Source of the DNA: Microbacterium gorillae
Lineage (GTDB): Bacteria > Actinomycetota > Actinomycetes > Actinomycetales > Microbacteriaceae
Length of the DNA: 64,000 nt
NCBI RefSeq assembly: GCF_000826185.2
Contig: NZ_LN648871.1
Location: 62,001-126,000, forward strand
Direction: 5' to 3'
Part shown: positions 24,165-33,344 of the stretch, piece after piece
Numbering within the stretch: the first letter of the stretch is position 1
Layout of the letters: each line of letters starts with the position of its first letter
Notes under the pieces: model-generated
What the model saw: the letters and a program-made list of their open reading frames with translations, nothing else
The model's database searches: none
Told to the model about the DNA's origin: nothing
Translations under genes and position numbers: made by a program

Positions 24165-26111
24165 GTGAGAGTCGCGATCATCACCGAGTCCTTCCTCCCG
24201 CACATGAATGGCGTGACCCGCTCCGGCCTGGAGATCGCCGCCCACCTCGACACCCACGGCCACGAGGCGCTCATCATCGCGCCGGCCGCACCCGGCACCC
24301 CCACGGCCGTCGGTCGGACGCGTGTCGTCGCGGTCCCATCGGTTCCGCTGCCCGGCTACGCCAGCGTGCGGGTCGGCGCCGCCTCGACCGCTCGCATCAC
24401 GCGCATCCTGGACGCGTTCGCGCCGGACGTCGTGCACTTGGCCTCGCCGTTCGCGCTCGGCTGGCGCGGCGTGCAGGCCGCCGGACGTCTCGGCCTGCCG
24501 GTCGTCGCGGCGTACCAGACCGACGTCGTCGCCTACGCCGAGCGGTACCGTCTCGGAGCCACTACGACGCTCGCCGAGGCGCACATCACGCGCCTGCACC
24601 GCCGTGCCACCCTCACGCTCGCGCCGTCCACGGCGTCCGAGCGCCAACTGCGGGAACTGGGTGTCGACCGGGTCCGGCGCTGGGGACGCGGCGTCGACAC
24701 GGGCCGCTTCGATCCCGCCCACCGCTCCGAAACCTGGCGCACCACGTACGCGCCCGGACAGGTGGTGATCGGCTACGTCGGTCGGCTTGCCGCTGAGAAG
24801 CAGGTCGCGGACCTCCACGCCGTCGGCGCGATCCCCGGCACCCGACTGGTGATCGTGGGCGACGGCCCGGAGCGCGCGGCGCTCGAGCGCGCGCTCCCGG
24901 ACGCCGTCTTCCTCGGCCACCGGGACGGGGCCGAACTGGCGACCGCGATCGCGTCGTTCGACGTCTTCGTCCATCCCGGCGAGAGCGAGACGTTCGGTCA
25001 GACGCTGCAGGAAGCCCATGCCAGCGGCGTGCCCGTCGTCGCGACGGGTCGTGGGGGACCCGTCGACCTCGTCCGATCGAGTAACGACGGCTGGCTCTAC
25101 CGTCCGGGCGACCTCGCGGACCTCCGTGCCCGCGTGCTCGACCTCGTCGGCGATGAGAGCAAGCGCCGGGCCTTCGGCGCCGCCGGGCGTGCGGCGGTCG
25201 CCGGGCGGTCCTGGACATCCGTCTGCGACGACCTCCTGGACCGCTTCGCCGAGGCGCGGGACCTGCAGACGGTGGACGCGCAGCGCCGGGCACCCCGGAC
25301 CGTCCGTCCGGAGCCGCGGCCGTCCGCATCGCCGCGCCGGTGGCGATCGTTCATCGCGCTGGGCGACTCGCTCACCGAGGGCCTGTGCGATCCCGGCGCG
25401 GACGGGCAGTTGCGTGGTTGGGCGGATCGCCTGGCCCTGCTGCTCGCGTCGCGGGACGGCCTGGACTACGCCAACCTCGCGGTCCGCTCCCGCCGCGTCC
25501 GTGATGTGGCGGGGGAGCAGCTGTCCGCCGCGCGCCGGTTGCACCCGGACCTCGTCGCGATCCTGATCGGCGCGAACGATCTGGCCGGTGTTCGTGCGGA
25601 CCCGACCGTGCTGGCGGCGAGCCTCGAGGACACCGTGCGGCGTCTGCGGGCGGACGGCGCCGACGTTCTGCTGGTCACGCCATTCCTCCCCGGCCACCGC
25701 GCCGCGGGCGTCTTCTCCCGACGCTTCGCACGGTTCGCCACAGCCGTGGTCGGCATCGCCGAGCGCACCGGCGCGATCCTGCTGGACACCGACCTGACGC
25801 CCGAACTCGCCGAGCCGGGCCACTGGGGCGCGGACCTCGTCCACCTCAGCCCGCGCGGACACCGACTCCTCGCGTATCGTGCGGCCGAGCGTCTGGGTGT
25901 CCCGGACGCATCCGTGCTCGCGGGCCTGGACGACGCGTTCCACGACGGCGCTCCTGCGCCGACGCGGGCGGCGTGGTGGCGGGAGCATGCGCTGCCCTGG
26001 GCCTGGCGTCGGGTGCGCGGTCGCCGCGCCGGCGACGGGCTGACCGCGAAGCATGACCGTTACATCCACCTGCGCCCGTCCACCCCGCGCCGCACCCGAT
26101 CCGACGCCTGA
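24165..26111 (+). CDS. Fusion: GT4 glycosyltransferase + SGNH/GDSL hydrolase
   Basis: A 648-residue two-domain protein. Residues 1-375 are a GT-B glycosyltransferase of family 4: VRVAIITESFLPHMNGVTRS, GYVGRLAAEKQV, VIVGDGPER, and the acidic EX7E motif in ESETFGQTLQEAHASG. After a linker rich in Arg/Pro, residues 393-600 are an SGNH hydrolase: FIALGDSLTEGL (nucleophile Ser), GANDLAG and DLVHLSPRGHR (Asp/His). The GT part resembles mannosyltransferases that build phosphatidylinositol mannosides. A dual transfer/deacylation role is inferred. GTG is the family start; an ATG 66 nt upstream is the alternative. Confidence 0.85.
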   Translation: MRVAIITESFLPHMNGVTRSGLEIAAHLDTHGHEALIIAPAAPGTPTAVGRTRVVAVPSVPLPGYASVRVGAASTARITRILDAFAPDVVHLASPFALGWRGVQAAGRLGLPVVAAYQTDVVAYAERYRLGATTTLAEAHITRLHRRATLTLAPSTASERQLRELGVDRVRRWGRGVDTGRFDPAHRSETWRTTYAPGQVVIGYVGRLAAEKQVADLHAVGAIPGTRLVIVGDGPERAALERALPDAVFLGHRDGAELATAIASFDVFVHPGESETFGQTLQEAHASGVPVVATGRGGPVDLVRSSNDGWLYRPGDLADLRARVLDLVGDESKRRAFGAAGRAAVAGRSWTSVCDDLLDRFAEARDLQTVDAQRRAPRTVRPEPRPSASPRRWRSFIALGDSLTEGLCDPGADGQLRGWADRLALLLASRDGLDYANLAVRSRRVRDVAGEQLSAARRLHPDLVAILIGANDLAGVRADPTVLAASLEDTVRRLRADGADVLLVTPFLPGHRAAGVFSRRFARFATAVVGIAERTGAILLDTDLTPELAEPGHWGADLVHLSPRGHRLLAYRAAERLGVPDASVLAGLDDAFHDGAPAPTRAAWWREHALPWAWRRVRGRRAGDGLTAKHDRYIHLRPSTPRRTRSDA

Positions 26112-26187
26112 GCTGCGCCCGCACGAATGTCCGTGGCCGGGCGCACACTGGAACCTGCGGCGCCGACGCCGACGAACGGAGAAACCG

Positions 26188-26601
26188 ATGGACATCAAGA
26201 TCGAAGTCGTGTTCGTCCCGGTCACGGATGTGGACCGGGCCAAGCAGTTCTACGTCGAGGGGCTCGGCTTCCACGCCGACTACGACGAACGGCCCGACGA
26301 GAACACTCGGTTCGTACAGCTCACCCCACCGGGCTCGGCCTGCTCGATCGCGATCGGTGAGGGGCTCGGCCGGAACATGGCGCCCGGCAGTCTCGAGGCG
26401 GTGATGGCGGTGATCCCGGACGCGGACGCGTTCCTGGCGGACGTGCGATCGCGGGGCGTCGAGGCCGACGGCGTGGACGAGCAGGCCTGGGGGCGCTTCG
26501 TCACACTGCGCGACCCGGACGGCAACCTCTGGACCTTCCAGCAGCTGCCGGTGTGGTCCGCCGGGGGAGAAGCCGCCGGTTCGGACGTCGCCGCCGGCTG
26601 A
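26188..26601 (+). CDS. VOC family protein (glyoxalase/dioxygenase fold)
   Basis: A 137-residue vicinal-oxygen-chelate protein with the paired beta-alpha-beta-beta-beta modules: VFVPVTDVDRAKQFYVEGLGF in the first and FLADVRSRGVEADG plus FVTLRDPDGNLWTFQQL in the second. Members act as glyoxalases, dioxygenases or fosfomycin/bleomycin-binding proteins. The C-terminal Glu ligand of glyoxalase I is replaced by Gln in WTFQQL, so function is open. The ribosome-binding site is ACGGAG. Confidence 0.85.
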   Translation: MDIKIEVVFVPVTDVDRAKQFYVEGLGFHADYDERPDENTRFVQLTPPGSACSIAIGEGLGRNMAPGSLEAVMAVIPDADAFLADVRSRGVEADGVDEQAWGRFVTLRDPDGNLWTFQQLPVWSAGGEAAGSDVAAG

Positions 26602-26606
26602 CCGGG

Positions 26607-27455
26607 TCAGGCCTCGGCGCGCCCGAAGCGCGCCAGGCAGTGCCACACCTGCTTGAGCGTCTGGGGGTCGTGAGCGCCGGTGGCGCGCGCACGGCCCAGG
26701 ACGGCCGGCGTCAGCATGCCGTCCTCGGCCACCCGGGGGGCGAGCGCGACCACCGCGGCTCCGCGGTAGTCGGCTCGCTCAATCAGGTCGGCGGCCGCCA
26801 GCGCATACCCCGGATGCCAGCGAACGACGAGGCCGGACCGCTCGGCAGCCTCTGCCAGCGGCGTGCCACGGTGCGACGGGTCAAGCACGACCGCCGCGGT
26901 TTCGTCCGGCACGGCGATCCCGGCGTGCACGTGGCACTCGACGTAATGATCCAGCGGATCCTCGGGCCGGTCGGCGACGAACTGCGGCCATGGCGCACAG
27001 CGCTCCGCGACGCCGAACGTGGAGGGCGAGGCGCCGCTGTCGGGGTACGCGAAGCTGGTCCGAAGGTTCACCTCCGGTCGGAGGACGAGATAGGCGGAGC
27101 CGAACCGGGGTGCGGCACCATACGGATCGACACCGTCCCACGCGCCGCCGTACACCGGCCGTTGCCTCGGATCGACGTCGTCGTACGCTCCGTCGAAGAG
27201 GCGCTGCTCCCATGACCACCGATCGCCGCCCGATCGAGCGGTGAGTCCGCCGTTCCCGGTCCCGGTCGCGAACTGCGACACGTACGTACCGTCGGCGACT
27301 ATCCGTTCCAGGACGGGCGCTCCGTCGACGCCGACGTCCGGGTGGAAGTGGAGCACGACGCGGACGTTCTCCGGGAGCGGGGGACCGTCGACGGCGCGCC
27401 GAGCGACGAACGCCAGTGCCCGTGCCGCAGCAGCGGGCAGCCGGCGTTCGTCCAC
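26607..27455 (-). CDS. DUF3626 family protein
   Basis: A 282-residue protein matching my recollection of DUF3626: an RVVLHFHPDVGVDG block near the start, YVSQFATGTGNGGLTA, RFGSAYLVLRPEV, and a central DHYVECHVHAG. The repeated His-containing blocks suggest a metal or phosphate site, but no activity is known. It starts with GTG 5 nt after the DUF5302 stop, so the two are co-transcribed. It is convergent with the VOC gene 5 nt away. Confidence 0.8.
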   Translation of the reverse strand: MDERRLPAAAARALAFVARRAVDGPPLPENVRVVLHFHPDVGVDGAPVLERIVADGTYVSQFATGTGNGGLTARSGGDRWSWEQRLFDGAYDDVDPRQRPVYGGAWDGVDPYGAAPRFGSAYLVLRPEVNLRTSFAYPDSGASPSTFGVAERCAPWPQFVADRPEDPLDHYVECHVHAGIAVPDETAAVVLDPSHRGTPLAEAAERSGLVVRWHPGYALAAADLIERADYRGAAVVALAPRVAEDGMLTPAVLGRARATGAHDPQTLKQVWHCLARFGRAEA

Positions 27456-27460
27456 GGGTG

Positions 27461-27637
27461 TCAGCCGGACTTGCGGCGGAACTGCCGCTTGGCTCCCGCG
27501 GCGCCGTGCGCCTCGGTGACTGCGCCCTTGCCGTCGAGGTGTGACTCTCCGGCGCCGTTGTGCTGGGCGTTCTTCTTCTCGAGCGCTTCGCGGAACTTCC
27601 GCTTGACGTCGTCGGCAGCGTCGTTCTGTTCGGACAT
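27461..27637 (-). CDS. DUF5302 small protein
   Basis: A 58-residue, highly charged protein: MSEQNDAADDVKRKFREAL, then EKKNAQHNGAGESHLDG and a C-terminal KRQFRRKSG. This pattern (KRKFREALE, K..NA..G..H.DG, RRKSG) is the DUF5302 family, conserved in actinobacteria and of unknown function. The ATG is at 27637. The gene shares a minus-strand operon with the DUF3626 gene and is divergent from pnp. Confidence 0.82.
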   Translation of the reverse strand: MSEQNDAADDVKRKFREALEKKNAQHNGAGESHLDGKGAVTEAHGAAGAKRQFRRKSG

Positions 27638-27742
27638 GCCGTCAGCCTAGCCGGATGCCATGCGCCGCATCGGACCTCGGACGAGCAATTCAGAACCGGA
27701 CGCCAGGATTCCCGCGATCAGCTCGGATTCACCTCGCGCTGA

Positions 27743-27748
27743 TAGCAT
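27743..27748 (+). promoter_or_regulatory. Possible -10 of the pnp promoter
   Basis: TAGCAT in GATAGCATCG would give a leader of about 230 nt before pnp. A perfect 7-bp hairpin GGCGCCC/GGGCGCC (27755-27773) opens this leader. PNPase autoregulates through its leader in E. coli; a similar control here is only an inference. The rest of the 347-nt gap holds no gene I can see. Confidence 0.35.
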
Positions 27749-27984
27749 CGTGGAGGCGCCCGCCGTGGGCGCCGCACAACTGAACACCGATCGGAGCAGG
27801 CCCGGCAGGAAGCTGGTCCCCTGTGGTGGGTTCCCCGTCAGCAAGCCGGGTGGTCTTCTACTGGTGGCCAGCGCAGGCGAGTCCGGCGATGTCCGCACGC
27901 GCCCATATCTGTCTGCTCTGCTCCTTCGAGGAACACTCGCCCGCCATACGGGTGGACGAGTCAAAACAAAGAAGGAGAGACCTC

Positions 27985-30258
27985 TTGGAAGGTCCTGAAA
28001 TCACCGCCGCCGAGGCCGTTCTCGATAACGGTCGCTTCGGCACCCGCACGATCCGCTTCGAGACGGGTCGCCTCGCGCAGCAGGCACAGGGTGCCGTCGC
28101 CGCGTATCTCGATGGCGAGACCATGCTCCTGTCGGCCACGAGCGCGGGCAAGCACCCGCGTGAGGGCTTCGACTTCTTCCCGCTGACCGTCGACGTGGAG
28201 GAGCGCTCCTACGCCGCCGGCAAGATCCCCGGTTCGTTCTTCCGTCGTGAGGGCCGTCCCTCGACCGAGGCGATCCTTGTCTGCCGTCTGATCGACCGCC
28301 CGCTGCGTCCGTCGTTCGTCGACGGCCTCCGCAACGAGGTCCAGATCGTCGTCACCGTCCTCTCGATCGCTCCGGGTGAGTACTACGACGCCCTCGCGAT
28401 CAACGCCGCATCGGCCTCGACGCAGATCTCCGGTCTGCCCTTCTCCGGCCCGATCGCCGGTGTGCGCCTCGCCCTCATCCCGGGCCACGGCGACCACGCC
28501 GACCAGTGGGTCGCGTTCCCGAACGTGGAGCAGGTCGAGCAGGCCGTCTTCGACCTCATGGTCGCGGGCCGCGTGGTCACCAAGGCCGATGGCACGCAGG
28601 ACGTGGCCATCATGATGGTCGAGGCCGAGGCCACCGAGAACAGCTGGAACCTGATCCGCGGCGGCGCCGTCAAGCCGAGCGAAGAGGTCGTGGCCGGTGG
28701 CCTCGAGGCCGCGAAGCCCTTCCTCAAGCAGCTCGTCGAGGCGCAGGCCGAGATGGCTCAGCACTCGTCGAAGGAGCCGGGTGTCTACCCGGTCTTCCTG
28801 CCGTACGAGCAGGCGACGCTGGACTTCGTCTCCAAGAGCGCGTTCGCGGACCTCGAGAAGGTCTACCTGATCGCGGACAAGCAGGAGCGCCAGGCCGCCG
28901 ATGACGCCGTCAAGGACCGCGTCAAGGCCGAGGTCGCCGCTGCCGTCGAGGCGGGCGAGCTGCCCGAGTCGGCCAACGGTGAGGTCTCCGCCGCCTACAA
29001 GTCGGTCACCAAGAAGATCGTCCGCGGCCGCATCCTCGACGAGGGTGTCCGCATGGACGGCCGTGGGCTGGCGGACATCCGTCCGCTGGACGCCGAGGTG
29101 CAGGTCATCCCGCGCGTGCACGGTTCCGCGATCTTCCAGCGCGGCGAGACCCAGATCCTGGGTGTCACCACGCTGAACATGCTCAAGATGGAGCAGCAGA
29201 TCGACTCGCTCTCGCCCACGACGAGCAAGCGCTACATGCACCACTACAACTTCCCGCCCTACTCGACCGGTGAGACCGGCCGCGTGGGCAGCCCGAAGCG
29301 TCGCGAGATCGGGCACGGCTTCCTGGCCGAGCGCGCGCTCGTGCCGGTGCTGCCGACCCGCGAGGAGTTCCCGTACGCGATCCGTCAGGTCTCCGAGGCC
29401 CTCGGCTCGAACGGTTCCACCTCGATGGGCTCGGTCTGCGCCTCGACGCTGTCGCTGCTGAACGCGGGTGTGCCGCTGCGCGCCCCCGTCGCCGGTATCG
29501 CGATGGGTCTGGTCTCGGACGAGGTCGACGGTGAGACGCGCTACGCCGCGCTGACCGACATCCTCGGCGCCGAGGACGCCCTCGGTGACATGGACTTCAA
29601 GGTCGCCGGTACCAGCGAGTTCGTCACGGCCCTGCAGCTGGACACGAAGCTCGACGGCATCCCGTCGTCGGTCCTCGCCGCCGCGCTGCAGCAGGCGCAC
29701 GACGCCCGCACGACGATCCTCGGCGTGCTGAACGCCGCGATCGATGCTCCGGACGAGATGGCTCCGACCGCCCCGCGCGTGATCTCGGTGCAGATCCCGG
29801 TCGACAAGATCGGCGAACTCATCGGCCCGAAGGGCAAGACGATCAACGCGATCCAGGACGAGACCGGCGCGCAGATCTCCATCGAGGAGGACGGCACCGT
29901 CTACATCGGCGCCACCGACGGCCCGTCGGCCGAGGCCGCGCGTGCGCAGGTCAACGCGATCGCCAACCCCACCAACCCCGAGGTCGGCGAGCAGTTCCTG
30001 GGCACGGTCGTGAACCTGCGCGACGGCCTGGGCGCCTTCGTTTCGCTCCTGCCGGGCAAGGACGGACTGCTGCACATCAGCGAGGTCCGCAAGCTCAACG
30101 GTGGCAAGCGCGTCGAGGACCTCGGCAGCGTGCTGTCGATCGGTCAGAAGATCCTGGTGCGCATCACCAAGATCGATGACCGCGGCAAGCTGTCGCTCGA
30201 GCCCGTGCTCGAGGAGACCGAGGCTCCGGCCGAGGAGGCCGCTCCCGCCGCGGAGTGA
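27985..30258 (+). CDS. pnp: Polyribonucleotide nucleotidyltransferase (PNPase)
   Basis: A 757-residue 3'-5' phosphorolytic exoribonuclease. Two RNase PH domains flank an alpha-helical linker; the second carries the active-site segments [23 protein letters not shown] and the [11 protein letters not shown] phosphate loop, plus the DMDFKVAGT metal-binding aspartates. The KH domain is [20 protein letters not shown] and the S1 domain [29 protein letters not shown]. Start is TTG with GAAGGAGAG 5 nt upstream and MEGPEIT, as usual in the family. A terminator follows. Confidence 0.97.
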   Translation: MEGPEITAAEAVLDNGRFGTRTIRFETGRLAQQAQGAVAAYLDGETMLLSATSAGKHPREGFDFFPLTVDVEERSYAAGKIPGSFFRREGRPSTEAILVCRLIDRPLRPSFVDGLRNEVQIVVTVLSIAPGEYYDALAINAASASTQISGLPFSGPIAGVRLALIPGHGDHADQWVAFPNVEQVEQAVFDLMVAGRVVTKADGTQDVAIMMVEAEATENSWNLIRGGAVKPSEEVVAGGLEAAKPFLKQLVEAQAEMAQHSSKEPGVYPVFLPYEQATLDFVSKSAFADLEKVYLIADKQERQAADDAVKDRVKAEVAAAVEAGELPESANGEVSAAYKSVTKKIVRGRILDEGVRMDGRGLADIRPLDAEVQVIPRVHGSAIFQRGETQILGVTTLNMLKMEQQIDSLSPTTSKRYMHHYNFPPYSTGETGRVGSPKRREIGHGFLAERALVPVLPTREEFPYAIRQVSEALGSNGSTSMGSVCASTLSLLNAGVPLRAPVAGIAMGLVSDEVDGETRYAALTDILGAEDALGDMDFKVAGTSEFVTALQLDTKLDGIPSSVLAAALQQAHDARTTILGVLNAAIDAPDEMAPTAPRVISVQIPVDKIGELIGPKGKTINAIQDETGAQISIEEDGTVYIGATDGPSAEAARAQVNAIANPTNPEVGEQFLGTVVNLRDGLGAFVSLLPGKDGLLHISEVRKLNGGKRVEDLGSVLSIGQKILVRITKIDDRGKLSLEPVLEETEAPAEEAAPAAE

Positions 30259-30274
30259 TCCTCGTCACCTCATC

Positions 30275-30308
30275 GAACGCCCGTCCCGCGCAAGCGGGGC
30301 GGGCGTTC
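30275..30308 (+). terminator. pnp terminator hairpin
   Basis: Arms GAACGCCCGTCCCGC and GCGGGGCGGGCGTTC pair over 15 bp with one G-T wobble and a GCAA tetraloop, 17 nt after the stop. Confidence 0.85.
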
Positions 30309-30434
30309 GCCGTGATGGGATCGTGACCACCAATTTGACGTTCTGCGGCCAATCGGCACCGATGTCAGGAAATTCGTGCCTACTCTTGTGGAAAGGTCAT
30401 TCCATTGTGTATGGCCAGGGGATCTTTGGGGGAG

Positions 30435-31451
30435 ATGATGCAGACGCCCGGCGCCACCGAATCGGTGCCGACGCGCGTCATCGCTGAGGCCCACCCCTCC
30501 GCTCCGCTGCCGACCCAGGGCCCCGCCCTCGGCGCCAGCGTTCGCGTCCCGCTGGGCGAATCCGGTCTTCGCATCTTCCCGTTGATCCTCGGCGGCGCCG
30601 AGTTCGGCTGGACCGTCGATCAGGAGCACGCCTTCGCGATCATGGATCGCTACCGTGAGCACGGCGGCAACGTCGTGCACACCGCTGACGGCTTCGCCAG
30701 CGGGCGCAGCGAGTACATCATCGGAAAGTGGCTGGAATCGCGCGCAGCCCGCGACGACACCGTCGTCGCGATCCGGGTCGGCACCCACCCCGACCACCCG
30801 GGGCTCGGTTCGGTCAACCTCGTGCGCGCGGTGGAGGCATCGCTGACCCGCCTGGGCATCGATCACATCGACGTGCTCTACCTGGACGGCACCGACACCG
30901 TCACGCCGACGGAGGACACCCTGGCGACGGCGGAGTGGCTCGTGGAGTCCGGCAAGATCCGGGCGCTGGGCGCCTACGGTTTCCGTGCGGAGCGCCTCGT
31001 CGAGTCCCGCATCCTGTCTTCCGCCGGCTATCCGCGCATCACGGTGCTGGACGTTCCCTACAATCTGCTTCGCCGTGAGGACTACGAGGGGGACGTCCGC
31101 CTCGTCGCGAACGCGCAGTCCCTCGCCGTGACCCCGTCCCACGCGCTCGCGCACGGCTTCCTCTCCGGCATCCACCGTTCCCGCAACCGGTTGCAGGGCA
31201 CGCGCGGCGTGCAGCTGCTGGGCGGGTTCAACCGACGCGGCACGAAGCTGCTGAAGGTGCTGGACGGACTGGGCGCCGAGCTGGGTGTGCCGGACGCCGC
31301 GATCGCGATCGCCTGGCTGCGCGCGCAGCGCAACGTCGTCGCGCCGATCGCCAACGCCTACGCACCCGGGCATGTCGACGAGCTCGTGCAGGGCGTCGGC
31401 GTCTCGCTGGGGCGCGCGCAACTGGCCGATCTCGCCCGCGCCACCGCCTGA
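30435..31451 (+). CDS. Aldo/keto reductase family protein
   Basis: A 338-residue TIM-barrel oxidoreductase of the AKR type: FPLILGGAEFGWTV, VVHTADGFASGRSEYIIGKWL, the HIDVLYLDGTD strand, and C-terminal GAELGVPDAAIAIAWLRAQRNVVAPIANAYAPGHVDEL. The catalytic Tyr/Lys/His tetrad of classical AKRs is degenerate (ADGFAS rather than DTAxxYG), so NADPH-dependent activity is uncertain. GGGGGAG immediately precedes ATGATG at 30435; TTG at 30405 is a possible longer start. Confidence 0.78.
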   Translation: MMQTPGATESVPTRVIAEAHPSAPLPTQGPALGASVRVPLGESGLRIFPLILGGAEFGWTVDQEHAFAIMDRYREHGGNVVHTADGFASGRSEYIIGKWLESRAARDDTVVAIRVGTHPDHPGLGSVNLVRAVEASLTRLGIDHIDVLYLDGTDTVTPTEDTLATAEWLVESGKIRALGAYGFRAERLVESRILSSAGYPRITVLDVPYNLLRREDYEGDVRLVANAQSLAVTPSHALAHGFLSGIHRSRNRLQGTRGVQLLGGFNRRGTKLLKVLDGLGAELGVPDAAIAIAWLRAQRNVVAPIANAYAPGHVDELVQGVGVSLGRAQLADLARATA

Positions 31452-31517
31452 CCGACACGGTGTCGGACCCCACGATAGGGTGGGAATGTCCCCCGACCGG
31501 CAATGAAGGCAGAGATT

Positions 31518-32120
31518 GTGACGCACTACATCTACCTCGTCCGGCACGGTGAGCAGCAGGATGCCGAGCACGGACTCGACGACGGGCCCCTCTCCGCACG
31601 GGGCGTGCGGCAGGCCGAGGCGATCGCGGAACGCCTGTCCGGTGTGCCCCTCGACGCCGTCTGGCACTCGCCGTTGGTGCGGGCCTCGGAGACGGCGAAG
31701 GTGATCGCTTCGCGGATGCCCTCCGCTGATCCGCGACCGTCTGCGCTGCTGTTCGACTGCGTTCCCAGCGGCATGACGCCGGAGACACCCGCGGGCTACG
31801 AGTCGTTCTACGGTTCCGTCACGGAGGCGGAGATCGAAGCCGGGCACGCGCAGATGGAGGACGCCGTGGGGGAGTTCCTGGTGCGCAAGCCCGGGGACGT
31901 CCACGAGCTGCTCATCACGCACAACTTCGTCATCGCGTGGTTCGTCCGTGAGGTGCTGCAGGCGCCGGAGTGGCGATGGATGACGCTGAACCAGGCCAAC
32001 TGCGGGCTGACCGTGCTGGCCCAGCGGCAGGGGCGCCCGTGGACGCTGCTCAGCCACAATGATCTGGCCCACCTGCCCTTCGAACTGCGCACCGGTCTGC
32101 CGGAGAACCCCCTCGTCTGA
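31518..32120 (+). CDS. Histidine phosphatase family protein
   Basis: A 200-residue phosphoglycerate-mutase-like phosphatase. The phospho-His motif is YLVRHGEQQDAEHG, followed by WHSPLVRASETAKVIA and a C-terminal LLITHNFVIAWFVRE in which TH supplies the second catalytic His. The substrate is unknown. The GTG at 31518 has AAGGCAGAG upstream and gives the usual family N-terminus; an ATG at 31503 adds five residues. It ends 31 nt before dapB. Confidence 0.88.
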   Translation: MTHYIYLVRHGEQQDAEHGLDDGPLSARGVRQAEAIAERLSGVPLDAVWHSPLVRASETAKVIASRMPSADPRPSALLFDCVPSGMTPETPAGYESFYGSVTEAEIEAGHAQMEDAVGEFLVRKPGDVHELLITHNFVIAWFVREVLQAPEWRWMTLNQANCGLTVLAQRQGRPWTLLSHNDLAHLPFELRTGLPENPLV

Positions 32121-32151
32121 GCCGTGCACGCCGCGCCGTAGGATGGTGAGC

Positions 32152-32901
32152 ATGGCCACGCGCGTCGCCCTCGTCGGGGCATCCGGAAAGCTCGGCGGGA
32201 TCATCCGTCGCGTCGTCGACGACCTGGACGGGTTCGAGGTCGCCCGCACCCTCGGCTCGCGGGACTCCTTGGACGTCATCGCGGATGTCGACCTCGTGAT
32301 CGACGCCAGCACGCCCGGTGCCTCGATGGACGTCGTCCGCACCGCCGCCGCGGCGGGGGTCAACGCACTCGTGGCCACGAGCGGGTGGTCGGCCGAACGG
32401 ATCGCTCAGGTCCGCCCCGAGGTCGAGGCCGCCGGAATCGGGTTGGTGATCATCCCGAACTTCTCGCTGGGCTCCGTGCTCGGCACCGCGCTGGCGACGA
32501 TCGCCGGGCGGTTCTTCGACAGCGTCGAGATCATCGAATCGCACCGTGACACCAAAATCGACTCGCCCAGCGGCACCGCCGTCCGGACGGCCGAACTGGT
32601 CGCCGAGGCACGCCGGACGCCCGTGTCCGCGCCGCACACCGACCAGCGCGCGCGCGGTCAACAGGTCGCCGGTATCCCCGTGCACTCGCTGCGCCGCCCC
32701 GGGGTGATCGCGCGCCAGGAGGTGCTGCTGTCCGGACCGGGTGAGACGCTCTCCCTCGTGCACGACACCGTCGACTCCGCAGCCGCCTACGCGCCGGGCA
32801 TCCGCATCGCCGTGCGCGCCGCGGTCGACGCCTCCGGCATCGTCGTGGGGCTGGACCACTTCATCGACCTGGGGCTGCGTGCTTCGGAGGCTCAGGCGTG
32901 A
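32152..32901 (+). CDS. dapB: 4-hydroxy-tetrahydrodipicolinate reductase
   Basis: A 249-residue DapB, second committed enzyme of lysine and meso-diaminopimelate synthesis. The Rossmann loop is VALVGASGKLGGIIRR; the family signature ESHRDTKIDSPSGTAVRTAE holds the substrate and catalytic Lys (E-x-H-H-x3-K-x-D-x-PSGTA, here with Arg for the second His). It ends GLDHFIDLGLRASEAQA. TAGGAT (32139-32144) ends 7 nt before the ATG, so it probably has its own leaderless promoter. It overlaps the next gene by GTGA. Confidence 0.96.
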   Translation: MATRVALVGASGKLGGIIRRVVDDLDGFEVARTLGSRDSLDVIADVDLVIDASTPGASMDVVRTAAAAGVNALVATSGWSAERIAQVRPEVEAAGIGLVIIPNFSLGSVLGTALATIAGRFFDSVEIIESHRDTKIDSPSGTAVRTAELVAEARRTPVSAPHTDQRARGQQVAGIPVHSLRRPGVIARQEVLLSGPGETLSLVHDTVDSAAAYAPGIRIAVRAAVDASGIVVGLDHFIDLGLRASEAQA

Positions 32902-33338
32902 GGGCACGCGTCGGCGTCATCCTGATGACGCTGGCCCTGGCGCTGTACATCGGTCTGGTCGGTCAGCGGGCCTACCTGATGCTGACCACGGGCGACACGA
33001 TCGCGATCATCATGGGTGTGGCACTGATCGTGCTGCCGCTGATCGCGATCTGGGGCATCGGACGGGAGCTGCTGTTCGGCCGGCAGGCCGAGAAGCTCGG
33101 CTCCCGGCTCGAAGCCGAGGGCGGGCTGCCCCCGGAGGAGGTCAACACCTATGCCTCCGGTCGCGTGCACCGGGAGGACGCCGATGCGCTGTTCCCGAAG
33201 TACCGGGCCGAGGTGGAGCAGCACCCGGATGACTGGCGCACCTGGTACCGCCTCGGACTCGTCTACGACGGCGCCGGCGACCGCCGCCGCGCACGGGACG
33301 CGATCCGCCGCGCCATCCGGCTCAGCCGGTCGGCCTGA
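32898..33338 (+). CDS. Membrane-anchored TPR-like protein
   Basis: A 146-residue protein with two N-terminal TM helices (RVGVILMTLALALYIGLV and AIIMGVALIVLPLIAIWGI) and a soluble tail containing a TPR-like helix pair, WRTWYRLGLVYDGAGDRRRARDAIRRAI. It starts with GTG inside the dapB stop and is thus coupled to it. This small gene regularly follows dapB in Microbacteriaceae, to my knowledge; its role is unknown. Confidence 0.78.
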   Translation: MRARVGVILMTLALALYIGLVGQRAYLMLTTGDTIAIIMGVALIVLPLIAIWGIGRELLFGRQAEKLGSRLEAEGGLPPEEVNTYASGRVHREDADALFPKYRAEVEQHPDDWRTWYRLGLVYDGAGDRRRARDAIRRAIRLSRSA

Positions 33339-33344
33339 CCCGGC

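Noticed and set aside
24021..26243. A 740-codon open frame antisense to the glycosyltransferase fusion
   Set aside because: No recognisable domain, composition of a shadow frame, and the plus frame has two complete domains.
30335..30386. TTGACG (30335-30340) and TACTCT (30381-30386) as a promoter for the aldo/keto reductase gene
   Set aside because: The 40-nt spacing is far from the 16-18 nt a sigma-70-type promoter needs, and no better -10 lies at the right distance.
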